From: Spirosoma sp.
GTDB taxonomy: Bacteria; Bacteroidota; Bacteroidia; Cytophagales; Spirosomataceae
DNA length: 64,000 bases
Direction: 5' to 3'
Assembly (NCBI RefSeq): GCF_026391055.1
Contig: NZ_JAPLET010000019.1
Location: 434,001-498,000, forward strand
Position numbers and translations under genes: made by a program
In this document: one piece after another, positions 27,684-36,237 of the stretch
Numbering within the stretch: position 1 is the first letter of the stretch
Layout: every line of letters starts with the position of its first letter
Notes under the pieces: generated by a model
What the model saw: the letters and a program-made list of their open reading frames with translations, nothing else
Database searches by the model: none
Told to the model about the DNA's origin: nothing

Positions 27684-27725
27684 TCTCTAATCTGTCGGTC
27701 GGAGGTTCGAATCCTCCTCTTGTTT
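27684..27725 (+). pseudogene. tRNA 3'-half relic
   Basis: Reads as the 3' half of a tRNA on the plus strand. TCTAA (27686-27690) sits where the anticodon and positions 37-38 would be. Five bases then stand where the anticodon-stem 3' strand would be, a five-base variable loop follows, and a perfect T-arm ends it: GGAGG, loop TTCGAAT, CCTCC (27701-27717). Spacing is canonical. No D-arm and no matching 5' anticodon strand lie upstream, and the 3' acceptor part finds no partner. Confidence 0.5.
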
Positions 27726-27726
27726 C

Positions 27727-27801
27727 GGCGGGGTAGCTCAGTGGGTAGAGCAGCAGGGAAACGCAGGTTCGAATCCTGCTATCAACTTGCATAAAGTTGA
27801 T
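27727..27801 (+). ncRNA. tRNA-like element lacking the anticodon arm
   Basis: A proper D-arm is present (TA at positions 8-9 equivalent, GCTC 27736-27739 / GAGC 27748-27751 with an AGTGGGTA loop), as is a proper T-arm (GCAGG 27763-27767, loop TTCGAAT, CCTGC 27775-27779). Only 11 nt (27752-27762) separate them where 22 would hold the anticodon arm and variable loop. The 7-nt acceptor strand GGCGGGG does not pair with the bases after the T-arm. Instead a hairpin ATCAACTT (27781-27788) / AAGTTGAT (27794-27801) follows. It is either a decayed tRNA or a tRNA-mimic RNA tied to the neighbouring RtcB locus. Confidence 0.5.
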
Positions 27802-28187
27802 CCATTGGTTGGGAAGAAGGCCACTTCAACAAAGGCTACCATAGAGAAAAATCAGTGAGGAGTTATCCGGTTGTGTGGCTGTCATGGCTATACAACAGTC
27901 GTTTTTCGATCGGATTGAGCAACGCCAGCAGGCCGGTTTCGTAATTGATGGGTGTGCGTCGTGACAGAAGAGAACGTTGGATAAGTTATTTGGAAGCGCC
28001 CTGGGCACTCTCAAAACGTAGTCAACCAATTTTCCAGACCGTCGAACCAAAGCAATGGCTAACCGGCTTCCGCAATGCCCAAACGGGGGGCTTCTTACTG
28101 GTTTTGTTAATCGTTAATTAGGTTTCGGTATTGGATGTATGGTATTGTTAGCCCCAAACCCGTAAACGACGCCACAAACAAGTATCA
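27802..28187. other. Gene-free stretch upstream of the slipin gene
   Basis: No convincing gene. One plus-strand frame beginning at an ATG near 27883 reads MAIQQSFFDRIEQRQQAGF and continues through two stops to about 28120 with protein-like composition, so it could be a remnant. The promoter of the slipin-rtcB unit presumably lies here; no clear consensus was seen. Confidence 0.3.
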
Positions 28188-29294
28188 ATGATGAAACGTG
28201 TACGCATCAAGGCCCTGCAAATCGGGTTAGTGTTCAAGCATGGCGGTTTTAAGCGACTGCTTTCGCCGGGCCAGTATTGGCTTTGGTCGAACGAGACGGT
28301 TCATATTTATAATCAGGGCGAGATGTTACAAAATCCGCCCTGCGATTTATCCATGTTGCTTCAGTATCCAGAAGTGACAGCTGTGCTAGATGTAATTGAA
28401 GTAGCCGATAATGAAATCGTGCTGCAATATGAGCATGGGCTTTTTCAGACGATTCTGCGTAAAGGTCGCTGGGCTTTCTGGAAGGGGGTTAAGCAGTACC
28501 AGTATATGCGGGCTGATGTAAACCAGTTGGAAATACCGGCCACTATCGACCTGGATTCGCTGATGCCACAACCATTGTCGACCTATGTTCGAAGCTTCAC
28601 GGTAGAGGCCCACGAGCAGGGTGTGCTGTTTATTGACTGGAAATTCGACCGGGTGTTAACCGCCGGAACGTATCACTGGTGGAAAAACACAACGCCCGTT
28701 CATATACTTAAGGTCGATATGCGCCAGCAACAAATGGAAGTTTCCGGACAGGAAATCCTGACCAAAGACAAAGCCTCGCTACGGCTCAGCTTCTATGTCC
28801 AGTACCAGGTACAGGACATAATTAAAGCATTAGTTGAGAATAAGGACTTTGATAAACAATTGTATGTTTTGGTGCAACTCGCACTGCGTGAGTATATTGG
28901 CGGATTTACGCTCGATGAGTTGCTCGATAAGAAGGGAGAAATAGCACCGTTTGTAGTTAAGGTTACGTCGTCCAAAGCCGCTCAATTAGGTGTCGAACTT
29001 CGAACGGGCGGTATTCGCGACATCATTCTGCCCGGCGACATGCGCGACATCATGAACCAGGTGTTGATGGCCGAGAAGAAAGCACAGGCCAACGTTATCA
29101 TGCGTCGGGAAGAAACTGCGTCGACCCGAAGTCTGCTGAACACGGCCAAGCTGATGGAAGACAACGAAATGCTATGGAAGTTGAAAGAGATGGAGTACGT
29201 CGAGAAGATTGCGGATAAAATCAGTTCAATTTCCGTCTCGAACAGTGGCTCGATAATCGATCAGTTGAAGCAGATTTTAGGACGAAGTAGTTGA
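28188..29294 (+). CDS. Slipin-family (SPFH/Band 7) protein
   Basis: A 368-residue SPFH-domain protein of the slipin type. Instead of an N-terminal membrane helix it begins with a repeated beta module (LVFKHGGFKRLLSPGQYWLW; then LVLQYEHGLF-like and VLFIDWKFDRVLTAGTYHWW copies). The Band 7 core follows (about residues 175-310: ILTKDKASLRLSFYVQYQV; ELRTGGIRDIILPGDMRDIMNQVL) and then a C-terminal helix rich in Ala/Glu. Slipins of this form occur next to RtcB in many bacteria. It lies 88 bp upstream of rtcB on the same strand, with a strong hairpin between. The role in RNA repair is unproven. Confidence 0.88.
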   Translation: MMKRVRIKALQIGLVFKHGGFKRLLSPGQYWLWSNETVHIYNQGEMLQNPPCDLSMLLQYPEVTAVLDVIEVADNEIVLQYEHGLFQTILRKGRWAFWKGVKQYQYMRADVNQLEIPATIDLDSLMPQPLSTYVRSFTVEAHEQGVLFIDWKFDRVLTAGTYHWWKNTTPVHILKVDMRQQQMEVSGQEILTKDKASLRLSFYVQYQVQDIIKALVENKDFDKQLYVLVQLALREYIGGFTLDELLDKKGEIAPFVVKVTSSKAAQLGVELRTGGIRDIILPGDMRDIMNQVLMAEKKAQANVIMRREETASTRSLLNTAKLMEDNEMLWKLKEMEYVEKIADKISSISVSNSGSIIDQLKQILGRSS

Positions 29295-29317
29295 TTGGTC
29301 AACTGTAAAATAAAACG

Positions 29318-29357
29318 GTTTTGGAGCGTAGTGCCGGCCGGTACTACGCTCCAAAAC
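29318..29357. repeat. Strong palindrome between slipin and rtcB
   Basis: Perfect 15-bp inverted repeat GTTTTGGAGCGTAGT (29318-29332) / ACTACGCTCCAAAAC (29343-29357). The 10-nt centre GCCGGCCGGT can add three more pairs, giving an 18-bp stem with a GGCC tetraloop. It ends 25 bp before the rtcB ATG. There is no T-run after it, so it is more like an mRNA-stability, processing or REP-type element than a simple terminator. Confidence 0.85.
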
Positions 29358-29382
29358 ATCGACAGTGTGTTAAAAGGAAAAA

Positions 29383-30921
29383 ATGGAAACAACAATTTCA
29401 CTAGACGATATTTTAACATTAGGCTCCATTCCGGAGCCGCTGCAGCCGGGTTTTCTGCGGGTAGCAAATGGCCTGATGTTGCGGGGTAACTACCCTAAAG
29501 GGAGAGTAATGACGTTATTGGCGCAGATGCTCCAGAACCCAAAAAAATTTGCTTTCTCAAAAAACAAAGTCACGAATCTGGCGCAGGCGATTTACGACCT
29601 GAATAAGCAGGGCATTGCCGTTCCGCTTAGCGAAGAAGGTGTAGCCTATTTGCCTGCGGAACCCGCTCCCCATGTACTGGCGAGTTTGGAGAAGCATGTT
29701 GAGCAGACCATTGGTTTGCGCGAAGGCCCGTTGCCCTACGCCGTGTTCGGTCGTGATTTTATTGAAGACGGGGCACTAAAGCAGATGGAAACGGCCGTCA
29801 GTTTGCCCATTTCGGTGGCGGGGGCACTCATGCCCGATGCGCACCAAGGGTACGGTTTGCCCATTGGGGGCGTTCTGGCTACGGAGGCCAACAAGGTTAT
29901 TCCCTTCGCGGTGGGCGTCGATATTGCCTGCCGGATGTGTCTGTCTGTGTTCGATCTGCCACCGTCCTTTTTAACGCGCGAACCGCACCTGTTGAAGAGG
30001 GTATTGGTTGAGCAAACCAAGTTCGGTATGGGGGGCGAAACCCGTGAGAAATTCGACGAGAGCGTAATGGACCTACCCGAATGGCAGGTGACCAAAGTGA
30101 TCCGCGACCTGAAAGACAAAGCGTATCGTCAGTTAGGCACTTCGGGGACCGGGAATCACTTTGTCGAGTGGGGTATTGTGGAAGTACACGAGGATAGTGT
30201 GACGAAAGAATCGGGGCTGAATCTGCCGCCGGGAGAATACCTCGCCCTGCTGTCACATTCGGGTTCGCGCGGGTTTGGGGCCAATATCGCCAATACCTAT
30301 TCCAAACTGGCGATGCAGAAAACCAAACTACCTCGAGAAGCCGCTCACCTGGCTTGGCTCGACCTGAATACGCAGGAAGGGCAGGAGTACTGGATCGGGA
30401 TGAATCTGGCGGGCGAGTATGCATCGGCTAACCACCACGAGATTCATCATAAACTGGCCAAAGCCTTACGCGAGAAGCCGCTGGTTATGGTCGAGAACCA
30501 CCATAATTTCGCCTGGAAAGAGCAGCTGGCCGATGGCCGGGAGGTGCTTGTCCACCGCAAAGGAGCAACCCCGGCGGGAGCGGGTGTGCTGGGTATTATT
30601 CCGGGGTCGATGACGCAGCCCGGCTTTGTGGTGCGCGGTCGCGGCAATATAGCGTCGATAAATTCAGCCTCGCACGGAGCCGGACGGCTCATGTCACGAA
30701 CGAAGGCGTTCAACAGTATTACGCGTTCGCAGTGGAATAAAGCGCTGATGGAAGCCGGTGTTCAGCTCGTAGGTGGCGACCTGGACGAAGCGCCAATGGT
30801 CTACAAAAACATCGACACCGTCATCGAAGCTCAGCATGATCTGGTGGATGTACTGGCGAAGTTCACCCCTAAAATAGTTCGAATGGCCGACGCCAACCGG
30901 AAAGAAGGGCGGGAGGACTAG
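29383..30921 (+). CDS. rtcB: RtcB-family RNA ligase
   Basis: GTP-dependent RNA ligase that joins 2',3'-cyclic-phosphate or 3'-phosphate RNA ends to 5'-OH ends, in the cytoplasm. At 512 aa it is of usual size. The manganese ligands are visible: D180 and C183 (GVDIACRM), H259 (GTGNHFVE), H292 (LLSHSGSRG) and H373 or H374 (VENHHNF). The guanylated histidine is H431 (NSASHGAGRLMSR), and the C-terminal GGDLDEAPMVYK motif is present. It should be active. It forms a plus-strand unit with the slipin gene and is followed by a hairpin terminator. No archease or RtcA partner is in the window. Confidence 0.95.
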   Translation: METTISLDDILTLGSIPEPLQPGFLRVANGLMLRGNYPKGRVMTLLAQMLQNPKKFAFSKNKVTNLAQAIYDLNKQGIAVPLSEEGVAYLPAEPAPHVLASLEKHVEQTIGLREGPLPYAVFGRDFIEDGALKQMETAVSLPISVAGALMPDAHQGYGLPIGGVLATEANKVIPFAVGVDIACRMCLSVFDLPPSFLTREPHLLKRVLVEQTKFGMGGETREKFDESVMDLPEWQVTKVIRDLKDKAYRQLGTSGTGNHFVEWGIVEVHEDSVTKESGLNLPPGEYLALLSHSGSRGFGANIANTYSKLAMQKTKLPREAAHLAWLDLNTQEGQEYWIGMNLAGEYASANHHEIHHKLAKALREKPLVMVENHHNFAWKEQLADGREVLVHRKGATPAGAGVLGIIPGSMTQPGFVVRGRGNIASINSASHGAGRLMSRTKAFNSITRSQWNKALMEAGVQLVGGDLDEAPMVYKNIDTVIEAQHDLVDVLAKFTPKIVRMADANRKEGRED

Positions 30922-30977
30922 GGTGTACTGCACCAGACTGCATCTTGCTGTCTGACCGTTAAGCCAAATGTACAATC

Positions 30978-31019
30978 TGCCTACCTCTGGTCTGTATCTT
31001 CATAGATCAGGGGTAGGCA
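30978..31019 (+). terminator. Hairpin downstream of rtcB
   Basis: A 16-bp stem with two G-U pairs (30978-30993 / 31004-31019) and a 10-nt loop, 56 bp after the rtcB stop. No T-run follows. The rest of 30922-31238 holds no gene and presumably includes the promoter of the permease. Confidence 0.55.
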
Positions 31020-31238
31020 ACACGGCTGTCTGAGGCCTTCATAACCGTGCAAGGCTATCTCTTCAGCGGTAAGCGAATAAGGGGCCTTATCGTCTAAAGC
31101 AGCGCAGCAAAAAACCAACTTAAGCGGGAAAGCGGTAATTTGCCCTTTCAAAAGACTTTACACCCGTGGAGGTGCGTAGTAGGTAAGGAACTAATCACTC
31201 GCGCCAGCACGTAAACCGCGTATCATAACCCCTAAACC

Positions 31239-32483
31239 ATGCAGGCAACCCCTACCGCAGGCCAGTCAAAAGCGGCCTTTACTGAAAACAAGTATCTCAT
31301 TACTCTCGTCTTTGTTACGTCTCTTTTCATGTTCTGGGGCGTAGCCATTACCATGGGCGATGTGTTGAATAAGCACTTCCAACATGTGCTGAGCCTGACT
31401 AAGACACAATCCGCTTTCGTTCAGTTTGCTATTTTTGGGGCTTACTTTGTGATGGGTATCCCGGCGGGACTGTTCATGAAACGGTTCGGCTATAAAAACG
31501 GGGTATTACTGGGTCTGGGCCTTTTCGCTACCGGTTCGTTTCTGTTTGTTCCGGCTGCAGCGGCTGCTTCGTTCACGTATTTCGGCATTGCCCTTTTCAT
31601 TTTAGGCTGCGGCATTTCGACCCTCGAAACGGTAGCCCACCCGTTTGTAGCCTCCCTGGGCGACCAGCGCACCAGCGACCAACGTATCAACTTTGCTCAG
31701 GCGTTTAATGCACTGGGTGCCATTATCGGCCCTGCCATCGGCTCGTATTTTCTCCTGCGTAACAACACGCCGGGCAGCACCGACCTTACCTCGGTAAAAA
31801 CTCTGTACATTGCCATTGGCAGTGTCATTGCTACGATTGCAATTCTTTTCTCGTTCGTGAAAGTACCGGCCTTAACCGATCCCCACGCTACCGTTGCCGA
31901 TCCCGACGCAGCAAATGTGGATGCGGCCCCCGGCAAATCGCTCTTCGAGCACAAACATTTCCGTTGGGCGGTTGCGGCCCAGTTTTTCAACGTAGCCGCA
32001 CAGGGCGGTACATGGGCATTTTTTATCAACTACGGTCATGAGAAAATGGGCTTCACCGATGCGGTGGCCGGTAATTACATGGTGCTCTTTATGGGCCTGA
32101 TGCTGGCCGGACGTTTTGTGGGGACCTTCCTGATGCGCGTAATTGCACCCCATACCTTACTGGCCATTTTTGCGGGTTGTAACATCCTTATGTGCCTGAT
32201 CATTACACAGAGTTTGGGGTGGCCTTCGTTCATTGCACTCATGATGCTAAATTTCTTCTTCAGCATTATGTTTCCGACCATTTTCAGCCTGGGCCTGAAA
32301 AACCTGGGTTCGCATACCCAACAGGCATCCTCGTTCATTTCGATGGGTGTCGTTGGCGGGGCCGTGTTCCCGTTCCTGATGGGTATGGCGGCTGAACACG
32401 ACGTGGCAAATGCCTATTATCTGCCCATTATCTGTTACGTAGTTATCCTCCTCTTCGGCGCTAAGTTTTATAAGGTGAGGTAA
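31239..32483 (+). CDS. FucP-type sugar:proton MFS symporter
   Basis: Twelve-helix MFS transporter of 414 aa in the FHS/FucP family. Conserved features include MFWGVAITMGDVLNKHFQHVL in helix 1, GIPAGLFMKRFGYKNG (loop 2-3 signature), NFAQAFNALGAIIGP in helix 5 and MMLNFFFSIMFPTIFSLGLKNLG in helix 10. It is expected to import L-fucose or a related hexose across the inner membrane. The GH95 fucosidase 11 kb upstream supports, but does not prove, fucose as the substrate. Confidence 0.88.
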   Translation: MQATPTAGQSKAAFTENKYLITLVFVTSLFMFWGVAITMGDVLNKHFQHVLSLTKTQSAFVQFAIFGAYFVMGIPAGLFMKRFGYKNGVLLGLGLFATGSFLFVPAAAAASFTYFGIALFILGCGISTLETVAHPFVASLGDQRTSDQRINFAQAFNALGAIIGPAIGSYFLLRNNTPGSTDLTSVKTLYIAIGSVIATIAILFSFVKVPALTDPHATVADPDAANVDAAPGKSLFEHKHFRWAVAAQFFNVAAQGGTWAFFINYGHEKMGFTDAVAGNYMVLFMGLMLAGRFVGTFLMRVIAPHTLLAIFAGCNILMCLIITQSLGWPSFIALMMLNFFFSIMFPTIFSLGLKNLGSHTQQASSFISMGVVGGAVFPFLMGMAAEHDVANAYYLPIICYVVILLFGAKFYKVR

Positions 32484-32509
32484 TTGATTGCTGAATTAGA
32501 GTAATTGTT

Positions 32510-32557
32510 AACCTAGCCGTGCCAACGTAAATACGTTGACACGGCTAGGTTTTTTTA
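32510..32557 (+). terminator. Rho-independent terminator after the FucP-type gene
   Basis: A 12-bp outer stem AACCTAGCCGTG (32510-32521) / CACGGCTAGGTT (32540-32551), extended by an inner CAACGT/ACGTTG stem with an AAAT loop and followed by a T7 run. Confidence 0.93.
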
Positions 32558-32623
32558 CTGAAAAGAGGATATACACGACTTGTTGTTTCTCAAATAGCTC
32601 ACTTTTTTAGCGTGCTGTTCGGG

Positions 32624-33391
32624 CTACTGTGTCAACCGATAGACACCCCATTGCTCGGCTAGTTTACCTTCGCTGAGTCGGAAAATCTCATAAAACTGAG
32701 CAGGTTTCCCCTCAGATGTTCCCTCTGATTGAATAACCACGAAGTCGCCTTCTGCAATGACCAGGAGAATACGGTCAATAGAGACCGAAGTGGCCTTCTG
32801 ACTCAGATAATTCGATAAGCCATTCCGACCATCAGCGATGTCTGGTTTGTGCTGAATAAGATCAGGCAGCACAAAATTGGGTAATAGATGAAGTTGATGG
32901 TCAATGAAGATCCGTTGATACGTTTCTTGTGCTGTTTCCTTATTTCTGGTCGTTAGTGCCGGATCGTCAATCGGCATCGGGCCATCCATTATCGCATTAC
33001 CATTGAGCGTTTTTTCGGGTTGATCCTGAACAGCGTCCCAATGTTCGGCGACTTTCCCATTCTCGAATCGAAAAATATCAACGACCACTTTCTGAATGCC
33101 TCCCCAACCAAAACAGAGGTTCGTAACCACATAGTCGCCTTCGGCAATAAGCCGCAAGAAAGGTGTCGACGTGGCGGGTGGTTTTGGCATTTGCTTCATC
33201 AGGTGAAGAGCCTCAAGCAGACCGGCTTTGCCGGGCTTTAATGCTGGGCTATGCTGAATATAATTGTCGGCAATTACCAGTTCCGCGAAGGCAATATCGC
33301 CTTGTGCTACTGCCCGGCGATAGAAATCATGAATTACTGATTTATTGATTTGTTCCTGTTGCATGATTTGACTGGATATCTGAGTAGACAT
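32624..33391 (-). CDS. Tandem SnoaL-like (NTF2-fold) protein
   Basis: A 255-residue protein with two SnoaL-like domains. The first (about residues 15-120) contains the YIQHSPALKPGKAGL and VDIFRFENGKVAEHWDAVQ signatures; the second (about 145-255) contains LIQHKPDIADGRNGL and YEIFRLSEGKLAEQWGVYR. The conserved HxP and EHWD/EQWG motifs are typical of the SnoaL/aldol-condensation-like NTF2 group. No signal peptide. The role is unknown. The ATG at 33391 is preferred to the upstream GTG at 33403. Confidence 0.85.
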   Translation of the reverse strand: MSTQISSQIMQQEQINKSVIHDFYRRAVAQGDIAFAELVIADNYIQHSPALKPGKAGLLEALHLMKQMPKPPATSTPFLRLIAEGDYVVTNLCFGWGGIQKVVVDIFRFENGKVAEHWDAVQDQPEKTLNGNAIMDGPMPIDDPALTTRNKETAQETYQRIFIDHQLHLLPNFVLPDLIQHKPDIADGRNGLSNYLSQKATSVSIDRILLVIAEGDFVVIQSEGTSEGKPAQFYEIFRLSEGKLAEQWGVYRLTQ

Positions 33392-33700
33392 CGGTTTGCA
33401 CACGATAAGTCCGGAAAAGCATAGGCGTCCCGGATGAAATCGTGTGATTACTTATATTGACTATAGATAAATGAGGGAATCAGGCTTGCGGTTAGCAAGC
33501 GATGGGCCAGAAGCTGAAGGCAGGTCATAACAGCCTACCTCTTCGTTTATGAGAGCTTCAGGTCAGTGGAGCGGTATGTGATAAAGCGATTCGTAGATGT
33601 AAATATAGTCGTTTTTCGTAATTGTACGCTAGGGCGATGCTTCAGTATAACCCTTCATTGATTGGTTAGCGAGCTTCTTACTTCCCTATTGGCCAAAAGC

Positions 33701-34090
33701 CTACTCCCTGTCATCATGTTTAAACCGGCTCATTCGCTCATTATACACATCTAAGAGAGCGTCATCCAGGGTGGCAGATTGTTCCAGCTCGAAGCGCAAA
33801 AAATCCGCCCGGTCTGCCCCTTCAATCATCCCCTCATATTTTAACTCCTGTTCCACCCAAGCCGATGTTCTCCTCAACTCAATAGCCTGAGCAAGTACCG
33901 CTCGAACGATTTCAGTAGTCCGCTCTGGGCTTTGGTTGGTCAGTAGCAAGATCCGAATGTCGGATAGGAAATCAACGTATGTCAACCCCGCATCCGGAAG
34001 TTCAGCGTGTATCCACTGTAAGAGTAGGGTTTGGATGAGTTCTTTATAAGGTGCGCTGTCAAGGTCGTCAAAGCGTATTCGTCGATTCAT
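33701..34090 (-). CDS. Hypothetical protein
   Basis: A 129-residue, mostly helical, acidic protein (MNRRIRFDDLDSAPYKELI...). No hydrophobic segment, zinc knuckle or known domain is recognised. It stands alone, with about 300-400 bp of non-coding sequence on each side, at the edge of the accessory zone. The ORF has a clean ATG and natural codon use, which is the reason for calling it. Confidence 0.6.
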   Translation of the reverse strand: MNRRIRFDDLDSAPYKELIQTLLLQWIHAELPDAGLTYVDFLSDIRILLLTNQSPERTTEIVRAVLAQAIELRRTSAWVEQELKYEGMIEGADRADFLRFELEQSATLDDALLDVYNERMSRFKHDDRE

Positions 34091-34502
34091 TGGCCAAAAA
34101 TACCAATTAGGCTAGTTTTTCGGAAAGAGGCAAGTGAGTCTAGGCGCTAATTCGTCAATGAAACCTAGTATCATAAACTCACAGGTATCACTGAAAATTA
34201 GACGTTGATATATGAGATAACAATTTGAGACAGTATCTAAATTATACAAATATCATTGTCAGCTTAGGCTGGCTGTCGCATAAATAGGGCGTATTATGAG
34301 ATAGTGGAAAAGTAATACAATAGTGAGGAGAAGTGACAGGTGAACTCGCGGCCAGCCCAAATCTGGGATGCGAATTTTAGCTGCCTGTTGCGTTTTATCT
34401 TTGACTAGACCGATGAGCGGTACAAATAATAGCCGTAACCCTGAGTAAACCGATCCGAAAGGTTAAATTGCTTTTGCCTACACGGCTTATCCACGCTAGT
34501 TG
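34091..34502. other. Gene-free stretch
   Basis: AT-rich, with stops in all frames I followed. No RNA gene, repeat or IS end was recognised. It lies downstream of the beta-lactamase-fold relic. Confidence 0.4.
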
Positions 34503-34829
34503 CTAATCATACCTGGAACCTATATTTAACCTCAGTTGACCAAGTTTGACTGGGTCGAGCGTCGAGAAATATAAATTGCCCACGGGAGCGGTTCGTCCAC
34601 TGACGTCCGTGTACCAATAGAATTCTCTAATGCCCAGCCGAGTAAACAAACAGTCTTTGACAAAGTCAGCTGATTTTCGACCTGACACTTGGTCGATAAT
34701 GACTTCTATTAGCATAAAACAACGATCGTTGTAAACGAATTTCTAGCCCGGTTTAAACCCGATCGGCAGCGGAACCATAGCACTCGATAAGTCTTTCTTA
34801 AATGTACTGAGCCACTAGTAAACCAACGC
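34503..34829 (-). pseudogene. Fragment of a beta-lactamase-family serine hydrolase
   Basis: The reading KDLSSAMVPLPIGFKPG, stop, KFVYNDRCFMLIEVIIDQ, then LGIREFYWYTDVSGR and NLYFSTLDPVKLGQL matches the middle of class-C-type serine hydrolases (PGxKFxYNNxG region and the ISTxxDLxKLGQLML region). A TAG interrupts the PG-KF motif and the frame ends at 34503, well short of the usual C-terminus. The N-terminal SxxK part is absent. It is a relic with no expected activity. Confidence 0.7.
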
Positions 34830-35285
34830 CGTACGCTTACATCCATGTCTATCAGAAAAGTAACTGACTAATGGATTAGCCCTCGATAAAACATTTTGGA
34901 CAAATGTGTCCTCCAATGTAGTGAGTGAAAAAGCGTTGTCTTTTTCCAAGACGGATAAAGTTTACCAAAGCACGACGGAGCTGTTCATTTGGCACTACAG
35001 CACCGATCGCATCAACACCTTGCAAATCACGACCTGAAATCCGTTTTGACGAGTCGCAGCGATTCGACAGAAGTTGCCATTATTAGGCGTCCTATCAATC
35101 AGAGAAGTCTCGCAAACCTTTCTGGCCGATTGAATTTTAGGCAGCTTGTTTCCACGCCGATAGAAAGCTTCGACTAAGGTCTGAAATGAAGCGATTCTAC
35201 GGACGAACTGCCTCTCACAACTTGTCGGCGGTTGATAGATTCGTAGGCGATTCTACTATCAGTCACCTTTATACCGCCAGTTGTT
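34830..35285. other. Gene-free stretch before the S8/lysin cassette
   Basis: No start-to-stop gene of quality. A plus-strand frame of about 58 codons ending near 35027 (ALSFSKTDKVYQSTTELF...) has protein-like composition but no start codon, so it may be a gene fragment. The promoter of the downstream cassette probably lies near 35200-35285. Confidence 0.35.
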
Positions 35286-36224
35286 ATGATTGAAGACATT
35301 AGAGTGCGCGACGCATTTTCGGAGGATGACTACTACCAAGGTATTCGTCAACTTTTCAGCGAAGATTATCAACACCTAAGCGATGCCGAATTAGAAAGTA
35401 TCGTCTATGATCGATTGGCAGAAATGAGCCCGCTAGAGGCTGAAAGCTTTTTGAGTGGCTTAGGGAATGTGGTAAAGGGGGTAGCTAATGGCGCTAGCAA
35501 TTTTGTGACGCGCAACGCGCCTACCATCGCTTCTGTAGCCCAAACGGCTTTACCCCTTATTGGCGGAGCGGTTGGATCAGTTGTTGCTCCTGGTGTTGGT
35601 ACCGCTATTGGTTCACAGTTGGGAAGCCTGGCCGGTAATTTCGCCGGGCAGGGCCTTAGCCGGATCAATCGCTCTGGTCGGCCCATGCAGGCGGGTCCCT
35701 CTAACGCCCAATCGGCCATAAGTGGAATTGCCGGATCGTTCTTGCCGTTATTGACAGGGGGAGCAGGGGGGCCATTGGCTGGAGGGGGACAGGGTGGATT
35801 GAATAATCTGGCCGGTTCACTTATACCTCAGTTCAGTGGTCTGTTGACCGGTGGGCGTTCTCAGCCACAAATGACGCCAACGGGTACGCCCGCCACCAGT
35901 CAGTTGATGGCCCTGATCCAGAATCCACAACTGATGCAGAGTTTGCTGGGAGCTGTCATGGGCGGAGCTACACCGGGTCGTCGACTGGGTGAGTCTGAAT
36001 CAAGTGAATCCGGCGATAGTCTTCCTTATTTTTTAGAAGCGTTGGAATACCTAGTTCAGGAAGCTCAGAACGAGACTGAGCAATGGGGCTATGGGACCAG
36101 TACGTTCGCTGAATCAGCGGATTGGGGTGGCCGTGATGTTCGGATACAGGGCTTTCTGACGGAAGTCTACAGTAACCAGGAAGCCATGCTCGAAGGATAC
36201 GATGAACCCCGGCTTGTTTATTGA
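35286..36224 (+). CDS. Glycine-zipper hydrophobic protein, first gene of the cassette
   Basis: A 312-residue protein that I cannot assign to a known family. The N-terminal ~60 residues are acidic (EDDYYQGIRQLFSEDY...). A long small-residue hydrophobic stretch (about residues 80-125) follows, with Gly every three to four residues, as in glycine-zipper or membrane-inserting segments (LPLIGGAVGSVVAPGVG). A second Gly-rich region (about 150-180) and an acidic C-terminus with aromatic residues complete it. No signal peptide. It starts a plus-strand run of five genes with gaps of 13, 17, 4 and 4 bp. A membrane-acting or shell role is speculation. Confidence 0.75.
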   Translation: MIEDIRVRDAFSEDDYYQGIRQLFSEDYQHLSDAELESIVYDRLAEMSPLEAESFLSGLGNVVKGVANGASNFVTRNAPTIASVAQTALPLIGGAVGSVVAPGVGTAIGSQLGSLAGNFAGQGLSRINRSGRPMQAGPSNAQSAISGIAGSFLPLLTGGAGGPLAGGGQGGLNNLAGSLIPQFSGLLTGGRSQPQMTPTGTPATSQLMALIQNPQLMQSLLGAVMGGATPGRRLGESESSESGDSLPYFLEALEYLVQEAQNETEQWGYGTSTFAESADWGGRDVRIQGFLTEVYSNQEAMLEGYDEPRLVY

Positions 36225-36237
36225 TCCTCCCTACGCT

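Noticed and set aside
27598..27792. 64-codon minus-strand ORF across the tRNA-derived sequences
   Set aside because: It is the antisense of the D- and T-arms; the tRNA signals explain the sequence.
34989..35177. 62-codon ORF before the cassette
   Set aside because: No recognisable motif; another frame in the same place looks more protein-like, so neither is called.
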